From CAYPNF01 sp964411985 (GTDB lineage: Bacteria; Verrucomicrobiota; Verrucomicrobiia; Limisphaerales; J093): 54,343 bases of DNA. The notes under the pieces were generated by a model. It did no database searches. It was not told the origin of the DNA and saw only the letters and a list, made by a program, of their open reading frames with translations. Position 1 is the first letter of the stretch. Each line of letters opens with the position of its first letter. Positions 32,445 through 41,083 of this stretch are shown piece by piece. A program made the translations under genes and the position numbers. Location of the stretch: positions 1 through 54,343 of the forward strand of contig CAYPNF010000053.1 in NCBI GenBank assembly GCA_964411985.1, written 5' to 3'.

Positions 32445-34280
32445 ATGCTCGAGCAAACGAAACGCATGAGATCCTGGATTCAACGGTGCAGCTTGTCGTC
32501 TCCGCGCATGGCGGGGTGGCTGGGTTGGGTGACCCTCAGTGCAGCTCTAGGTGGCGCTCCAAACTGGGCAGCAGTGGCTACGGAGCCCGGGAATCCCGGC
32601 GCGCCCTGGCCCGCGACCGACGCCCTGGGCCGGAGCTTGCCGCTTTCGGCCGACATGGGTTTGACCCGGACCCAGCGTTTTGTGGGCATCTTCTACTTCC
32701 TCTGGCACGATAACCCGGGGGGGAAGAGCCCGCATTGGAATGCCCCCTATGACATCGCGAGAATCCTGGAAAAGGATCCGGATGCCTTGAGCAAGCCCAG
32801 TTCGCCTTACTGGGGGCCGATCGGCATGTACCATTATTGGGGCGAGCCGATGTATGGGTATTACCTCAGCTCCGATCCCTGGGTGCTGCGCAGGCACGCC
32901 CAGCTCCTGGCTGACGCTGGGATTGACACGCTGATCTTCGACACCACCAACGCCGTGACCTACCGGGATGTTTACATGCGGCTTTGCGAAGTCTTCCGGA
33001 AGATCCGTGCCGAGGGTGGTAGGACTCCGCAGATCGCGTTCATGGTGAATACCAAGGCCGGCGAGACCGCCCAGGAAATCTATCGCGACCTCTATCAGAA
33101 GGGGCTCTATCAGGAACTGTGGTTCCGCTGGCAAGGAAAGCCGCTCATGATCTGCGACCCGGAGATGGCGTCGGCTGAGCTACGAGAATTTTTCACCCTT
33201 CGTCGGGCGCATTGGCCGTTCACCATGGAGAACACCAAGAACGCCTGGCATTGGGAAGCGACTTACCCGCAACCCTACGGCTACACTGAGGATCCAAACC
33301 AACCGGAGCAGGTCAACGTATCGGTTGCCCAGAACCTGCGGCAGAAAGACGGAAAAGTGACCAACATGAGTTCAGGGGATGCCCGCGGTCGCAGCTTCCA
33401 TGCGGGCAAGGTCGAAGCCGGGCCTGATGCGGTCAATCACGGTTACAACTTCCAGGAACAATGGCAGCGAGCCTTTGAGTTGCAGGCGCCGTTTGTGATG
33501 GTGACTGGCTGGAACGAGTGGATTGCTGGACGATGGGGCAAACTCGACGGCCCATTGACCTTTGTGGATCAATTCAACCAGGAGTGTAGCCGGGATATTG
33601 AGCCTGCCAAGGTTGGGCACCTGGACAACTACTACTGGCAGCTGGCCGCGAACGTGCGCCGTTACAAAGGAGCACCCGCGTTGCCGCATGCAACCGATCC
33701 GGCGACGATTTCCATTACCAAAGGATTTGAGCCATGGCAGGCGGTAGGCCCCGAGTTTACGGATCACGTCGGGGAGACCGAGGCCCGAGACTGGAAGGGG
33801 GCTGCGGGTCTGCATTACGGCAACCGAAGCGGGCGAAACGATTTGCAGCTGTTCAAGGTCGCAAGAGATCGCAAGAACCTCTACTTTTACGCTCGCACCA
33901 GGGAAACCATGACTCCACGCAGCGGAACGAACTGGATGTGGTTACTGATCGACATCGACCAGAATCCCAAGACGGGCTGGGAGGGATATGATTACGTCGT
34001 CAATCGTTCCGTGGACCCGGACGGCACGAGTTGGCTGGAGGCAAATGCTGGGGGCTGGGCCTGGAAGCGCGTCGCCCCGATTCAGCTGCGCGAGGCAGGT
34101 CACGAGCTCCACCTCAGCATTCCCAAGAGTCTGCTTGGCCTCCCCAAGGGCAACCGTCCCCTCACCGTGGATTTCAAGTGGGCCGATCACCTGCAGCATC
34201 CAGGCGAAGTCATGGACTTCTACCTCAGCGGCGACGTCGCCCCCGAAGGCCGATTCAATTACCGTTACTTAGCGAGGTAG
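32445..34280 (+). CDS. secreted GH71/GH99-like protein with C-terminal DOMON/CBM9-like domain
   Basis: 611 residues from ATG 32445; ATG 32466 and a TTG at 32418 are alternatives. A signal-like segment (AGWLGWVTLSAALGG) precedes a TIM-barrel-like region, residues ~65-390: VGIFYFLWHDNPGG, YHYWGEPMYGYYLSSDPWV, ADAGIDTLIFDTTNAVTY and MVTGWNEWIAGRWG, where WNEW is typical of GH99/GH71-like and DUF5010 proteins. Residues ~410-611 are a beta domain with LYFYARTRETMTP and WMWLLIDIDQNPKTGW, like DOMON or CBM9. An endo-acting glycosidase is likely, substrate unknown. The stop lies five bases from the end of the convergent AIM24 gene. Confidence 0.82.
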   Translation: MLEQTKRMRSWIQRCSLSSPRMAGWLGWVTLSAALGGAPNWAAVATEPGNPGAPWPATDALGRSLPLSADMGLTRTQRFVGIFYFLWHDNPGGKSPHWNAPYDIARILEKDPDALSKPSSPYWGPIGMYHYWGEPMYGYYLSSDPWVLRRHAQLLADAGIDTLIFDTTNAVTYRDVYMRLCEVFRKIRAEGGRTPQIAFMVNTKAGETAQEIYRDLYQKGLYQELWFRWQGKPLMICDPEMASAELREFFTLRRAHWPFTMENTKNAWHWEATYPQPYGYTEDPNQPEQVNVSVAQNLRQKDGKVTNMSSGDARGRSFHAGKVEAGPDAVNHGYNFQEQWQRAFELQAPFVMVTGWNEWIAGRWGKLDGPLTFVDQFNQECSRDIEPAKVGHLDNYYWQLAANVRRYKGAPALPHATDPATISITKGFEPWQAVGPEFTDHVGETEARDWKGAAGLHYGNRSGRNDLQLFKVARDRKNLYFYARTRETMTPRSGTNWMWLLIDIDQNPKTGWEGYDYVVNRSVDPDGTSWLEANAGGWAWKRVAPIQLREAGHELHLSIPKSLLGLPKGNRPLTVDFKWADHLQHPGEVMDFYLSGDVAPEGRFNYRYLAR

Positions 34281-34284
34281 ACGC

Positions 34285-35085
34285 CTAACTATTGTCGCCG
34301 TCGAGCATACGGCCCAGCCCGCCCAGGACGGACCCCTCTTCACGTCCTCTCCCTCCGGCCTGCGGCGCCGCGGCGTAGATGCGGCCAGCCAGGCGACTCA
34401 ACGGCAGCGATTGGAGCCAGATGCGACCCGGCCCGCGCAAGGTGGCAAAGAAGAGTCCCTCCCCACCGAACAAGGCGGACTTGATCTTGCCAACGTACTG
34501 GATGTCAAAATCCACGGTCGGAACAAAAGCGACCACACACCCCGTGTCGACGCGCAGCACTTCCCCTGGAGCCAGGTCGCGGGATACCACCGTGCCTCCG
34601 GCATGGACGAAAGCCCAGCCATCCCCTTGCAGCCTTTGGAGAATGAATCCTTCACCCCCGAACAGCCCCGCCCCGAGCCGCTTTTGGAAGCCAATGCCAA
34701 TGCTGACGCCTTTCGCGGCACAGAGGAAAGAATCCTTCTGGGCCATGAGCTCGCCGCCCACCTCGCTCAAGTGGACGGGCACAATCTTGCCTGGGTACGG
34801 AGCGCCAAAGGCCACCCGCTTCTTCCCGGCTCCCTGATTCTGGAAAACGGTCATAAACAGGGATTCGCCGGTCAACAGCCGTTTACCGGCGCCGAGCAGG
34901 GCGTTCAGGAAGCCGCTGCTCTGCTGCGAACCGTCGCCGAAAATCGTCTCCATCTCGATTCCGTCGTCCATGTACATCATCCCCCCGGCTTCGGCCACCG
35001 CCGCTTCCATGGGATCGAGTTCCACCTCCACGAACTGCATGTCATCACCGTAGATCTTGTAATCAATTTCGTGCATCGCGTTCAT
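34285..35085 (-). CDS. AIM24 / TIGR00266 family protein
   Basis: 266 residues. The family fold is two similar beta-barrel halves: MQFVEVELDPMEAAVAEAGGMMYMDDGIEMET at the start (over ~32 residues), then GKIVPVHLSEVGGELMAQKDSFLCAA and a long glycine-rich second half with GAGLFGGEGFILQRLQGDGWAFVHAGG and GLFFATLRGPGRIWLQSLPLSRLA. No signal peptide. The function of bacterial members is unknown; the yeast homologue Aim24 acts in the mitochondrial inner membrane. Single gene, tail to tail with the GH99-like gene. Confidence 0.92.
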   Translation of the reverse strand: MNAMHEIDYKIYGDDMQFVEVELDPMEAAVAEAGGMMYMDDGIEMETIFGDGSQQSSGFLNALLGAGKRLLTGESLFMTVFQNQGAGKKRVAFGAPYPGKIVPVHLSEVGGELMAQKDSFLCAAKGVSIGIGFQKRLGAGLFGGEGFILQRLQGDGWAFVHAGGTVVSRDLAPGEVLRVDTGCVVAFVPTVDFDIQYVGKIKSALFGGEGLFFATLRGPGRIWLQSLPLSRLAGRIYAAAPQAGGRGREEGSVLGGLGRMLDGDNS

Positions 35086-35254
35086 AATCGATTTCTCAGA
35101 CGTTTCTCGGACTGATTCGGAGCCAGCGCGGTCTCCAGAGGCGTTTCCGGTTGGTTACCCGGCGCGCCAGCCCTTTCTACCTGCATAACCCACGAAGACC
35201 ACTACAAGATTCGCCCGGTTTTGTAAACGCCCGAGCGCAGGATCGAAAACAGCC

Positions 35255-35321
35255 GGGTGGCCGGCAAGGTACCGGTGCCGCAGACAGCCTTGGCTGCTGT
35301 ATCGCCGACTGCCGAGTCGGC
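35255..35321. repeat. cluster of short hairpins
   Basis: Within ~70 bases: CCGG-CAAGGTA-CCGG, CAGCC-TT-GGCTG and GCCGACT-GCCG-AGTCGGC (35304-35321). It lies in a 400-base spacer between the AIM24 gene and the small gene at 35485; I see no gene there. The arrangement suggests a structured intergenic repeat. Confidence 0.5.
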
Positions 35322-35484
35322 ACAGGGCCTTCGGCTTTGCACACGAGGCGGGTTGTCTCTTTTTGAACTTGAAGACACGAGTGGATGTCTGCTCCTCTAT
35401 TGCCAATGAGGGGCTTGTAAGGATACTTGAGAGCTTAGTGTTTACTAAGCAGCCCTGGCAGAATCATGGTGAAAGTGAGCCTTT

Positions 35485-35859
35485 ATGAGTGTGGAAAGAG
35501 TATCATTTATCACAGCAGAAACAGGCGATGATTTGGTGCTCTCCTTCGCGGTGCAATGTCCCGATGACCCGTCGGAGATCGAAAGCCTGATCCTGATGCG
35601 GACGCCCAAGTTCGAGTTCATCTTGGAGGAGCATGAGCGTGGCCCGAAAGCATCTTTCGAGCGGCACGACGACGACGACGAGGAGGTGATGCTCACAAGG
35701 GTTGAATACGTGGAAGCCGACGCGATGGTTCGGATCCAAACATCCTCGTGGGAGTACGAGTTGGATGTCCGGAAGGTTTCCGCAGACGAGTTGACGGAGA
35801 TGTGCGAACTTCTGCGGAGGTTGAATTTTGACCACAAGTTTGAGACTGCGGGCGTCTGA
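35485..35859 (+). CDS. hypothetical acidic protein
   Basis: 124 residues, no signal peptide or membrane segment. The sequence is coherent and coding-like: FITAETGDDLVLSFAVQCPDD, MRTPKFEFILEEHERGP, a run of five acidic residues (DDDDEE), then LTRVEYVEADAMVRIQTSSWEYEL and a helical C terminus. I do not recognise the family. It is a lone gene in an otherwise thin region; the ~270 bases after it carry no supported gene. Confidence 0.6.
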   Translation: MSVERVSFITAETGDDLVLSFAVQCPDDPSEIESLILMRTPKFEFILEEHERGPKASFERHDDDDEEVMLTRVEYVEADAMVRIQTSSWEYELDVRKVSADELTEMCELLRRLNFDHKFETAGV

Positions 35860-36128
35860 CCGATCCGCCGCACGGGACGCGGGAGAGCGCCCTGGTATCG
35901 GCTCGGGAGCTCTTGGCGTAGGGTCGTGAAGAGAACGTTTGGTCAAACGGCTAAGATCCTATCTGTCGAAAAGCGGATCCGACCCCATTGCCTTTTCCCC
36001 GACGCGACGATCCAGAGGCTTTTTCGAACTCGGCCCCGAGATCGTTTCCCGGCCCGGTCTGTTGGATGGCCTGCTCGAAAGCGGCTTGAACGCACAGTCC
36101 TGGCCGCACCTGCTGGTCCACAACGGAT

Positions 36129-36363
36129 CTACCTACCCAAATTGAGCACTTTCATCCCCGTCGCCTCGGCGAGTGCGATCTGGTCGGTATCGAAAGAGAG
36201 CAGAGCTTCAGCCCCAACCTCGATGGCAATGGCCACGTGAAAAAGGTCCATCGCGCGAACCACCATCTTCAGGGAATGTTCCGCTCTCAACTCCCCCGCT
36301 GTCCGCACTGCATCGGTCCAGTCGAACTCGACATGGGGCCAGTACCCCATCCTAGAGTCTCAT
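36129..36363 (-). pseudogene. VapC-like PIN toxin with its N-terminal half deleted
   Basis: The last 73 codons of the PIN ribonuclease fold remain: RAMDLFHVAIAIEVGAEALLSFDTDQIALAEATGMKVLNL (40 residues), with the aspartates of the third and fourth acidic positions. The original start is still visible: one base after the antitoxin stop, ATG AGA CTC reads MRL, the usual toxin start, then TAG follows at once. The ~60 codons carrying the first acidic residues are gone, so a deletion fused the start to the back half. An ATG at 36350 could give a 73-residue remnant, which would lack an active site. Confidence 0.75.
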
Positions 36364-36364
36364 C

Positions 36365-36589
36365 TCACTTCTTGAGCGAAGTCAGGAAAGCAGTTCCGTC
36401 GAAGCTCGAGCGCTTAGCATTACCCACTGCCCGCTCCTCGGCTAGTTCTCTGGTCATCTTCGGTCGGGAACTCTTACTCACGAGGAACTTGGGCTTCCCG
36501 TTAGCCGCGACTAGGAGTTGACCTCCCTCGGGCAAACCATCCACCAAGCCGGCATTGTGATAGAACTCACGAACGCTTACCGTTTTCAT
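36365..36589 (-). CDS. Phd/VapB-like antitoxin
   Basis: 74 residues. MKTVSVREFYHNAGLVDGLPEGGQLLVAANGKPKFLVS (38 residues) has the Phd/YefM-type DNA-binding start, including the usual REF/REL-x-N motif and the NGKPKFLV strand. The C terminus (VGNAKRSSFDGTAFLTSLKK) would wrap around the toxin. It seems intact although the toxin behind it is deleted. The word TATCGTCTA repeats just upstream (CGATATCGTCTAACAG) and may be its operator. Confidence 0.75.
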   Translation of the reverse strand: MKTVSVREFYHNAGLVDGLPEGGQLLVAANGKPKFLVSKSSRPKMTRELAEERAVGNAKRSSFDGTAFLTSLKK

Positions 36590-37031
36590 ATTCGGTTAGA
36601 CGATATCGTCTAACAGCCCAGGTTGCAGGGGCCGAATAAGTCCATGACCGTTAAGTGAGTATGTTTCTCATGGCTTCGACAACGCTTCTACTCACGGCTG
36701 AGCAAATCCCATGTGTGCCTATTCTGCGAATGCCGCTTCGAATGTGGGGATTTCCCGCCCCACCGTGGACAGTCATCTTCTGGCGCTCTATCCCAAGGGC
36801 AACAACTACTTGGTCTGCCCATTGAGCCTGCCCTCCTATCTCAAGCAAGCGGGCAGCCTCGAAGTCAAAGTCTGCGATCCATCTGGCATCGTGAAACCAT
36901 AAGGGTTGGATCCGCAGATTCTTATGGAGGGGAGAAGTTCGATTCCTCCCCCGACAACCTTCGTCGCTCCGAATCCACCTCCCCTCCCAATCGCTCCCGA
37001 CCACATGACGGGAGAGCATTATCCGCAGAAA
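36590..37031. other. non-coding spacer, ~440 bases
   Basis: Overlapping frames on both strands exist, none with a recognisable domain or ribosome site. A stretch at ~36935-36955 (GAAGTTCGATTCCTCC) looks like a tRNA T-loop but has no matching tRNA body. I see nothing else. Confidence 0.4.
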
Positions 37032-37102
37032 AACAGATCAAGAACCAATCTGGGGGATTCTTCTCCCTGAAGTTTCAAGTGGGGCCGAGAGATTTCCCGA
37101 GG
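37032..37102. repeat. upstream repeat, copy A
   Basis: Ends in GGGGCCGAGAGATTTCCCGA (37081-37100), which differs by one base from copy B at 40201-40220. Likeness runs leftwards, with GGATTC-TCTCC--GAAGTTTCA, for ~70 bases in all. In both places the GGGGCCGAGAG block begins 86-89 bases before the ATG of a secreted-protein gene. Confidence 0.7.
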
Positions 37103-37166
37103 GCTGCTCTGAGGTGGAGAAAGCCCTTGTCGCTCAGGCGCTTTTGGTGCAGGGTCCCTCTTTAGG

Positions 37167-38927
37167 ATGTCAAAGGATGCGAAGATAACTTGCTGGGCAT
37201 TACTCCTTTCATGCTTCATCGGTGCAGCGAGTGCTGCCACGTTTCGGGCGCAGGGGGTGAGCGAGGGGGCGAGGTACTACTCGGGGTATGAAGTTACTAC
37301 TCTCACGAATGTCGATCTGAATGGCGATAGCGTTGTGGATTTTAAGCTCCTCGAGGATAGTGGATGGGGGACTTACTACAGTTACACGGTCTTCACGGTG
37401 GCTCCCACCAAAGCAGCGGAATGCCTTCTCGAGCAGACGAATCAGTACCGAGTTGCCGAGCTCGAGTTGGGCCATGTTCTTGAAGGCACAGCACTCCCGG
37501 GCAAATCTTGGGGAACCACGTATGCCCACATTGTGCCCGCCGAGCTCCCTCCCGGTTTGACCAATCGCACCAACGTATTTGTGGGATTCCGATTCACGGC
37601 AGCTGACGGACAGCACTATGGATGGTGCCGCATCCTACGCGAGTTGGATCCCTCCACGGGTTTTCGAGTCCAAGTGGTGGACTCGGGGTTTCAGCCTGCA
37701 CCCGGCGTGGCGCTGAGGGTGGGGGATCATCCCACACCCACTCCGCCTTCGGCTGGGACGAACACGGTCGTGGAGTCCGTGGATTTTGACTGGGACGGAT
37801 TGATCGACGTCGTTCTCTCCCGCGAGTCGTGGACGAACGCTGCCGCAGGAGAAAACGGACTCAACGTGACCCTGAAGAGCAGGAACACGAGGATCCTGAT
37901 GCAAAACCGCGTGGTGTATCCGTGCCGAGAGCGTGAGCCAATTCCCCACGGGATGGTGCCTGGTCTGGGTTGGGTTCTTCCCACCAACTCGGTTTCGTTG
38001 CTGGTCCGTAACGCCACCCAGGGCGTTGAATCCGGTCCTTTTGCAGGAGGCCGAGAGCGGTATATCGGCGTGTCTGGCGAAGTTGCTGGATGGGTCCGCT
38101 TGGATACCAACGCCCACGTAACCGCTTTTAGCCGGTTGGCTGGCGGACAGGGAACAGCAGGCGAGGTCTGGCCGATGGAGATGGTATCAACCTCACGACG
38201 CCGTGACACGAAGAAGAACTTGGGATTCCTTGATTTCGACCAGGACGGATTGATCGAAGCCTTCTACCAGTTGACCACCAGCGCGTATGGTCCCGACAAC
38301 GGGGACATCGTGCTCGGCTGCTCAGGGGAAACGGTGCGGACCTGGTCCATCCAACCACTTGTTCCCGCCGAGTTCTTTGGAGGGTTCTCCTACACGGACT
38401 GGATGGATTCCCTGAATGAAGGTGATCCGGTCAGACTGACGGGCGGACGTAAATGGCTCGATCGTCCGAGTGGTGCGTCCTTCCGCCTAAAAAGCGAACA
38501 GTGGTGCGGTCCAGGGGGTATGTACGGAGGAAACTGGGATATTTATAACATGGGTGTGGAGGACGGGGTACGCTACTTTGCTTTACGCTTTCCAATCGTT
38601 GGAGGCTGGAGAATCGGGTGGATCAAACTGAACGAAAACAGCGTCCTCGACTGCGGAATGACACCCCTCGGCCAGGAGCCGATCGTGGGCCAGAAGGCGG
38701 TTCCGGATCGCCTCGCGATCGGGTTGGCCGGCGATCGCCAAACCCTTACGCTCACCTGGGATCCCTTTTTCCCCGGATACCGCCTGTTGAGCGCACCCCA
38801 CCTCAACGGTGGCGTCCAGTGGCCCCCTGTCGACGGCGCACAAATGAGCTCAGGAAGCTTGCTGATCCAAAACGGCCAGAGTGAGCTCGGATCTCGTTTC
38901 TTTCGGCTCCAACGTGATTCTCAGTGA
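37167..38927 (+). CDS. secreted protein with three repeated modules
   Basis: 586 residues with a signal peptide (ITCWALLLSCFIGAASA). Three modules of ~150 residues each begin with the same kind of strand: NVDLNGDSVVDFKLL (~residue 48), SVDFDWDGLIDVVLS (~205) and FLDFDQDGLIEAFYQ (~352). The D-x-[DN]-x-D-x-x-[IV]-[DE] core looks like a Ca-binding turn. The last ~60 residues are the shared tail module (YRLLSAPHL, then SRFFRLQRDSQ). I recognise no enzyme domain. It lies between upstream repeat A and the palindromic element R1, which begins 29 bases after the stop. Confidence 0.75.
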   Translation: MSKDAKITCWALLLSCFIGAASAATFRAQGVSEGARYYSGYEVTTLTNVDLNGDSVVDFKLLEDSGWGTYYSYTVFTVAPTKAAECLLEQTNQYRVAELELGHVLEGTALPGKSWGTTYAHIVPAELPPGLTNRTNVFVGFRFTAADGQHYGWCRILRELDPSTGFRVQVVDSGFQPAPGVALRVGDHPTPTPPSAGTNTVVESVDFDWDGLIDVVLSRESWTNAAAGENGLNVTLKSRNTRILMQNRVVYPCREREPIPHGMVPGLGWVLPTNSVSLLVRNATQGVESGPFAGGRERYIGVSGEVAGWVRLDTNAHVTAFSRLAGGQGTAGEVWPMEMVSTSRRRDTKKNLGFLDFDQDGLIEAFYQLTTSAYGPDNGDIVLGCSGETVRTWSIQPLVPAEFFGGFSYTDWMDSLNEGDPVRLTGGRKWLDRPSGASFRLKSEQWCGPGGMYGGNWDIYNMGVEDGVRYFALRFPIVGGWRIGWIKLNENSVLDCGMTPLGQEPIVGQKAVPDRLAIGLAGDRQTLTLTWDPFFPGYRLLSAPHLNGGVQWPPVDGAQMSSGSLLIQNGQSELGSRFFRLQRDSQ

Positions 38928-38956
38928 CAGCCTTGAGGACAGACCTGTGAAACCAA

Positions 38957-39412
38957 TTAGGGCGGCAGTGGGGGAATAGTGGCACTAAACTGGCACCAGG
39001 GCTAGTGCCACTATTATTCGACCGAAACCTTTGATGATCAATGCCCACAACCTCAAGAACGAATAGTGTCAATTTTGGCACCACTTTTTAGGATCAAATC
39101 CAACCTAAGGGAGGCAAGGAGCGCAGAGTCCCCCTCGGCTTGTCCTTCCTTCTTCGTGCTCGTGCTCGTCCCTCCTCCTCGGCAACTGAGCGAAGCCACG
39201 GTTTCGAGGACGAGAACGACCAGGAGGGAGGAGGGACGATTCGAGGAAGAGCACGAATCGCCTTCATGGCAAAGTCCGCTTTCCCTCGGGAGTCCAAATA
39301 GTGGTGCCAATGGTGCCACTATTGGTTTTTGAGCATGTACACGTTGGTTAACAACAGCTTCGGTGGATTAATAGTGGCACTAGCCCTGGTGCCAGTGAAT
39401 TGCCACTATTCC
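38957..39412. mobile_element. MITE-like element R1 with long terminal inverted repeats
   Basis: 456 bases, non-coding. It has the same sequence as R2 at 41084-41534 to roughly 90 per cent. The ends are inverted copies of each other: the outer 46 bases of the left arm (GGGAATAGTGGCAC, then ACTGGCACCAGGGCTAGTGC) match the inverted right arm at all but four or five positions, and likeness continues for ~120 bases. Each arm contains hairpins made of AATAGTGGCACTA and TAGTGCCACTATT. The centre (CGTGCTCGTGCTCGTCCCTC, with GAGGAGGGACGATTCGAGGA) is partly inverted too. It carries no transposase. Confidence 0.75.
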
Positions 39413-39451
39413 CAAAATACCAACATGGGGACAGGTACTTTGGGGACCTAT

Positions 39452-39471
39452 GGGTCTCTTGAGACCCTTTT
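39452..39471. terminator. short hairpin with T-run
   Basis: GGGTCTC-TT-GAGACCC followed by TTTT. It reads as a small plus-strand terminator 40 bases after R1, and lies 130 bases past the stop of the minus-strand gene at 39600. Confidence 0.45.
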
Positions 39472-39599
39472 ACAGGAAGAACGGCCTTTTTTGTCACCTT
39501 GAGGCTTTCCGTGGAGATTGATTATGAAAAGGGCACTACCGGTGGAGTTCGTATCCGCCCTACATTGGACATGGCTAAAGGGTGAGACGCGCCCCCACA

Positions 39600-40127
39600 T
39601 TAATACTTCAAGGTGACGGCGAAATGCAGGTCGCGAAAGGTGCAAACATCCGGGAAACCGAGCGTGACAGGCGGCTGCTTCAGTCTTTCCTGCGCATCGT
39701 CCGGGAAAGCGGGCAGGCCCTCGCGGCGGATGCCGTGACCGCGGAACTTGTTAGCCGGATCGGGCGTGTTCGTCAGCATGGCGAGGTCCGCATGGCCGAC
39801 CCGCAGGAACAAGGCGTCGAGTTTCCCTCCCTTCTCACCGGTTAGAAAAGTCTGTCCCAAGTCGCGGTCGCGCTGGGGTTGCTCGCGTGGCGCTTGGGCG
39901 AAGACGGTCACGCTGTTCGTGGGATACTTGTTCTCGTCCACCTTGCGGTTCTCGACAAAGCGCAAGCTGGTGTTGCCGCCCTTGTCATCCGTGGCGTGAT
40001 GCACGAGTACGGCGGAATCGGACTTGGATGGTGCCACCGGCTTGGACGACGCGCTGATATCGAGCCCAGCACGGGTCGAGCCGGTCATCAGGAGCACCAG
40101 GGCAGAAGTCCAAAGTGTCAGATTCAT
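39600..40127 (-). CDS. small secreted hypothetical protein
   Basis: 175 residues from ATG 40127, which gives a signal peptide (NLTLWTSALVLLMTGSTRAG). The longer frame to 40277 adds residues before the signal and runs through upstream repeat B. The mature part is polar and looks like a beta-rich, calcium- or ligand-free sequence (SDSAVLVHHATDDKGGNTSLRFVENRKVD over ~29 residues, then LDALFLRVGHADLAMLTNTPD). No family is recognised. It ends abruptly (FAVTLKY) 190 bases from R1, so it could be a shortened gene. Confidence 0.5.
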   Translation of the reverse strand: MNLTLWTSALVLLMTGSTRAGLDISASSKPVAPSKSDSAVLVHHATDDKGGNTSLRFVENRKVDENKYPTNSVTVFAQAPREQPQRDRDLGQTFLTGEKGGKLDALFLRVGHADLAMLTNTPDPANKFRGHGIRREGLPAFPDDAQERLKQPPVTLGFPDVCTFRDLHFAVTLKY

Positions 40128-40154
40128 GAAATGATCGTGGAAACGGGCCAGGAG

Positions 40155-40223
40155 CAGAGTCAAGATGGAACGTTCGGATTCCTCTCCACGAAGTTCAGAT
40201 GGGGCCGAGAGTTTTCCCGAGGA
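40155..40223. repeat. upstream repeat, copy B
   Basis: GGGGCCGAGAGTTTTCCCGA (40201-40220) and the ~45 bases before it match copy A at 37032-37102. It stands 89 bases ahead of the ATG of the secreted-protein gene at 40290. Confidence 0.7.
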
Positions 40224-40289
40224 GGACTGTCCGATGGTTATTTGGAATTGCATCACTGCTGCAGCGACGCTATTCATGCTGCATAGAGT

Positions 40290-41057
40290 ATGAGGTTCCT
40301 AGCTGGAAGTAGTCTGTTTCTCTCTTTCATTCTGCATCCATCGTGTTTCTGCACTGATGCATTCCCAGTGCCCAATCCGATGCCGAGCACGCCGGCCTCG
40401 GGGATCTCTGGCGGGGAGATGGCATCGTCGGCACAGGTGTCGTTGGACTGGATCCATTTTAGCACTTGGGTCCCCGGAAAGGTCGACGCCAGGGCCTGGA
40501 ATCCGGAGACCGCAACTCCGCTTTCGGGCACATACCTAGCACAACTCTATGTGGGAACCGCTGTTGGCTCCTTGACGCCAGTAGGAACCCCCGTCTCCTT
40601 TGGATCTGGATCCATGGCGGGATACCTGGATGGTGGAAACGTGGATCTCCCTGGCTTGCCCGGTGCCTACGTCCAGGTCAGAGTCTGGGATGGAATGTTC
40701 GGCTCCTTCTACGAAGCATGCATGGCCGCAGGAGGGCCTGTTGGTGTGTCCAAGCTTTTGCTGGTGAATCGTTCTGAAACGGATCTGGTGGGACTTGGGG
40801 ATTTTGTCTGCGGTCGGCAGTTGCCCGTGGTCTTTTGGCTCCCCGCTCCGACGATTCACCCGCCGGTCGCTTCAGGTGGAGACTGGGTGCTCCTGTGGAC
40901 TCCCCACTTTGGGTACTACGTCGAGGAGAGCGATTCGCCACTGGGGCCATGGGTTCTCTCTGCCCCGGAGGCGTGGAACTTGCTTGAAGTGCCAATGGGG
41001 ACTGGCAGGAAGTTCTATCGGCTGTTCAACCCTAGGGGGCACTGGGGGTGGCCTTAG
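40290..41057 (+). CDS. secreted protein with C-terminal module, cassette 2
   Basis: 255 residues with a signal segment (LAGSSLFLSFILHPSCFC). The body (WVPGKVDARAWNPETATPLSGTYLAQLYVG over 30 residues, then GNVDLPGLPGAYVQVRVWD) shares its layout with the gene at 14321: an opening strand, LAQLY, and a closing QVRVWD strand. The tail YYVEESDSPLGPWVLS, then RKFYRLFNPRG, is the shared C-terminal module, followed by seven extra residues. It is flanked by upstream repeat B and by element R2, which begins 26 bases after the stop. Not related in sequence to the gene in the first cassette apart from the tail. Confidence 0.7.
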   Translation: MRFLAGSSLFLSFILHPSCFCTDAFPVPNPMPSTPASGISGGEMASSAQVSLDWIHFSTWVPGKVDARAWNPETATPLSGTYLAQLYVGTAVGSLTPVGTPVSFGSGSMAGYLDGGNVDLPGLPGAYVQVRVWDGMFGSFYEACMAAGGPVGVSKLLLVNRSETDLVGLGDFVCGRQLPVVFWLPAPTIHPPVASGGDWVLLWTPHFGYYVEESDSPLGPWVLSAPEAWNLLEVPMGTGRKFYRLFNPRGHWGWP

Positions 41058-41083
41058 CCGCACCGGCCGGCAGCCAGGGGACT

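Noticed and set aside
35939..36145. 68-residue plus-strand ORF beside the PIN relic
   Set aside because: Overlaps the toxin remnant on the other strand and has no recognisable features.
36920..36970. tRNA-like T-loop near GAAGTTCGATTCCTCC
   Set aside because: No five-pair T stem and no anticodon, D arm or acceptor stem of correct length nearby. At most a relic.
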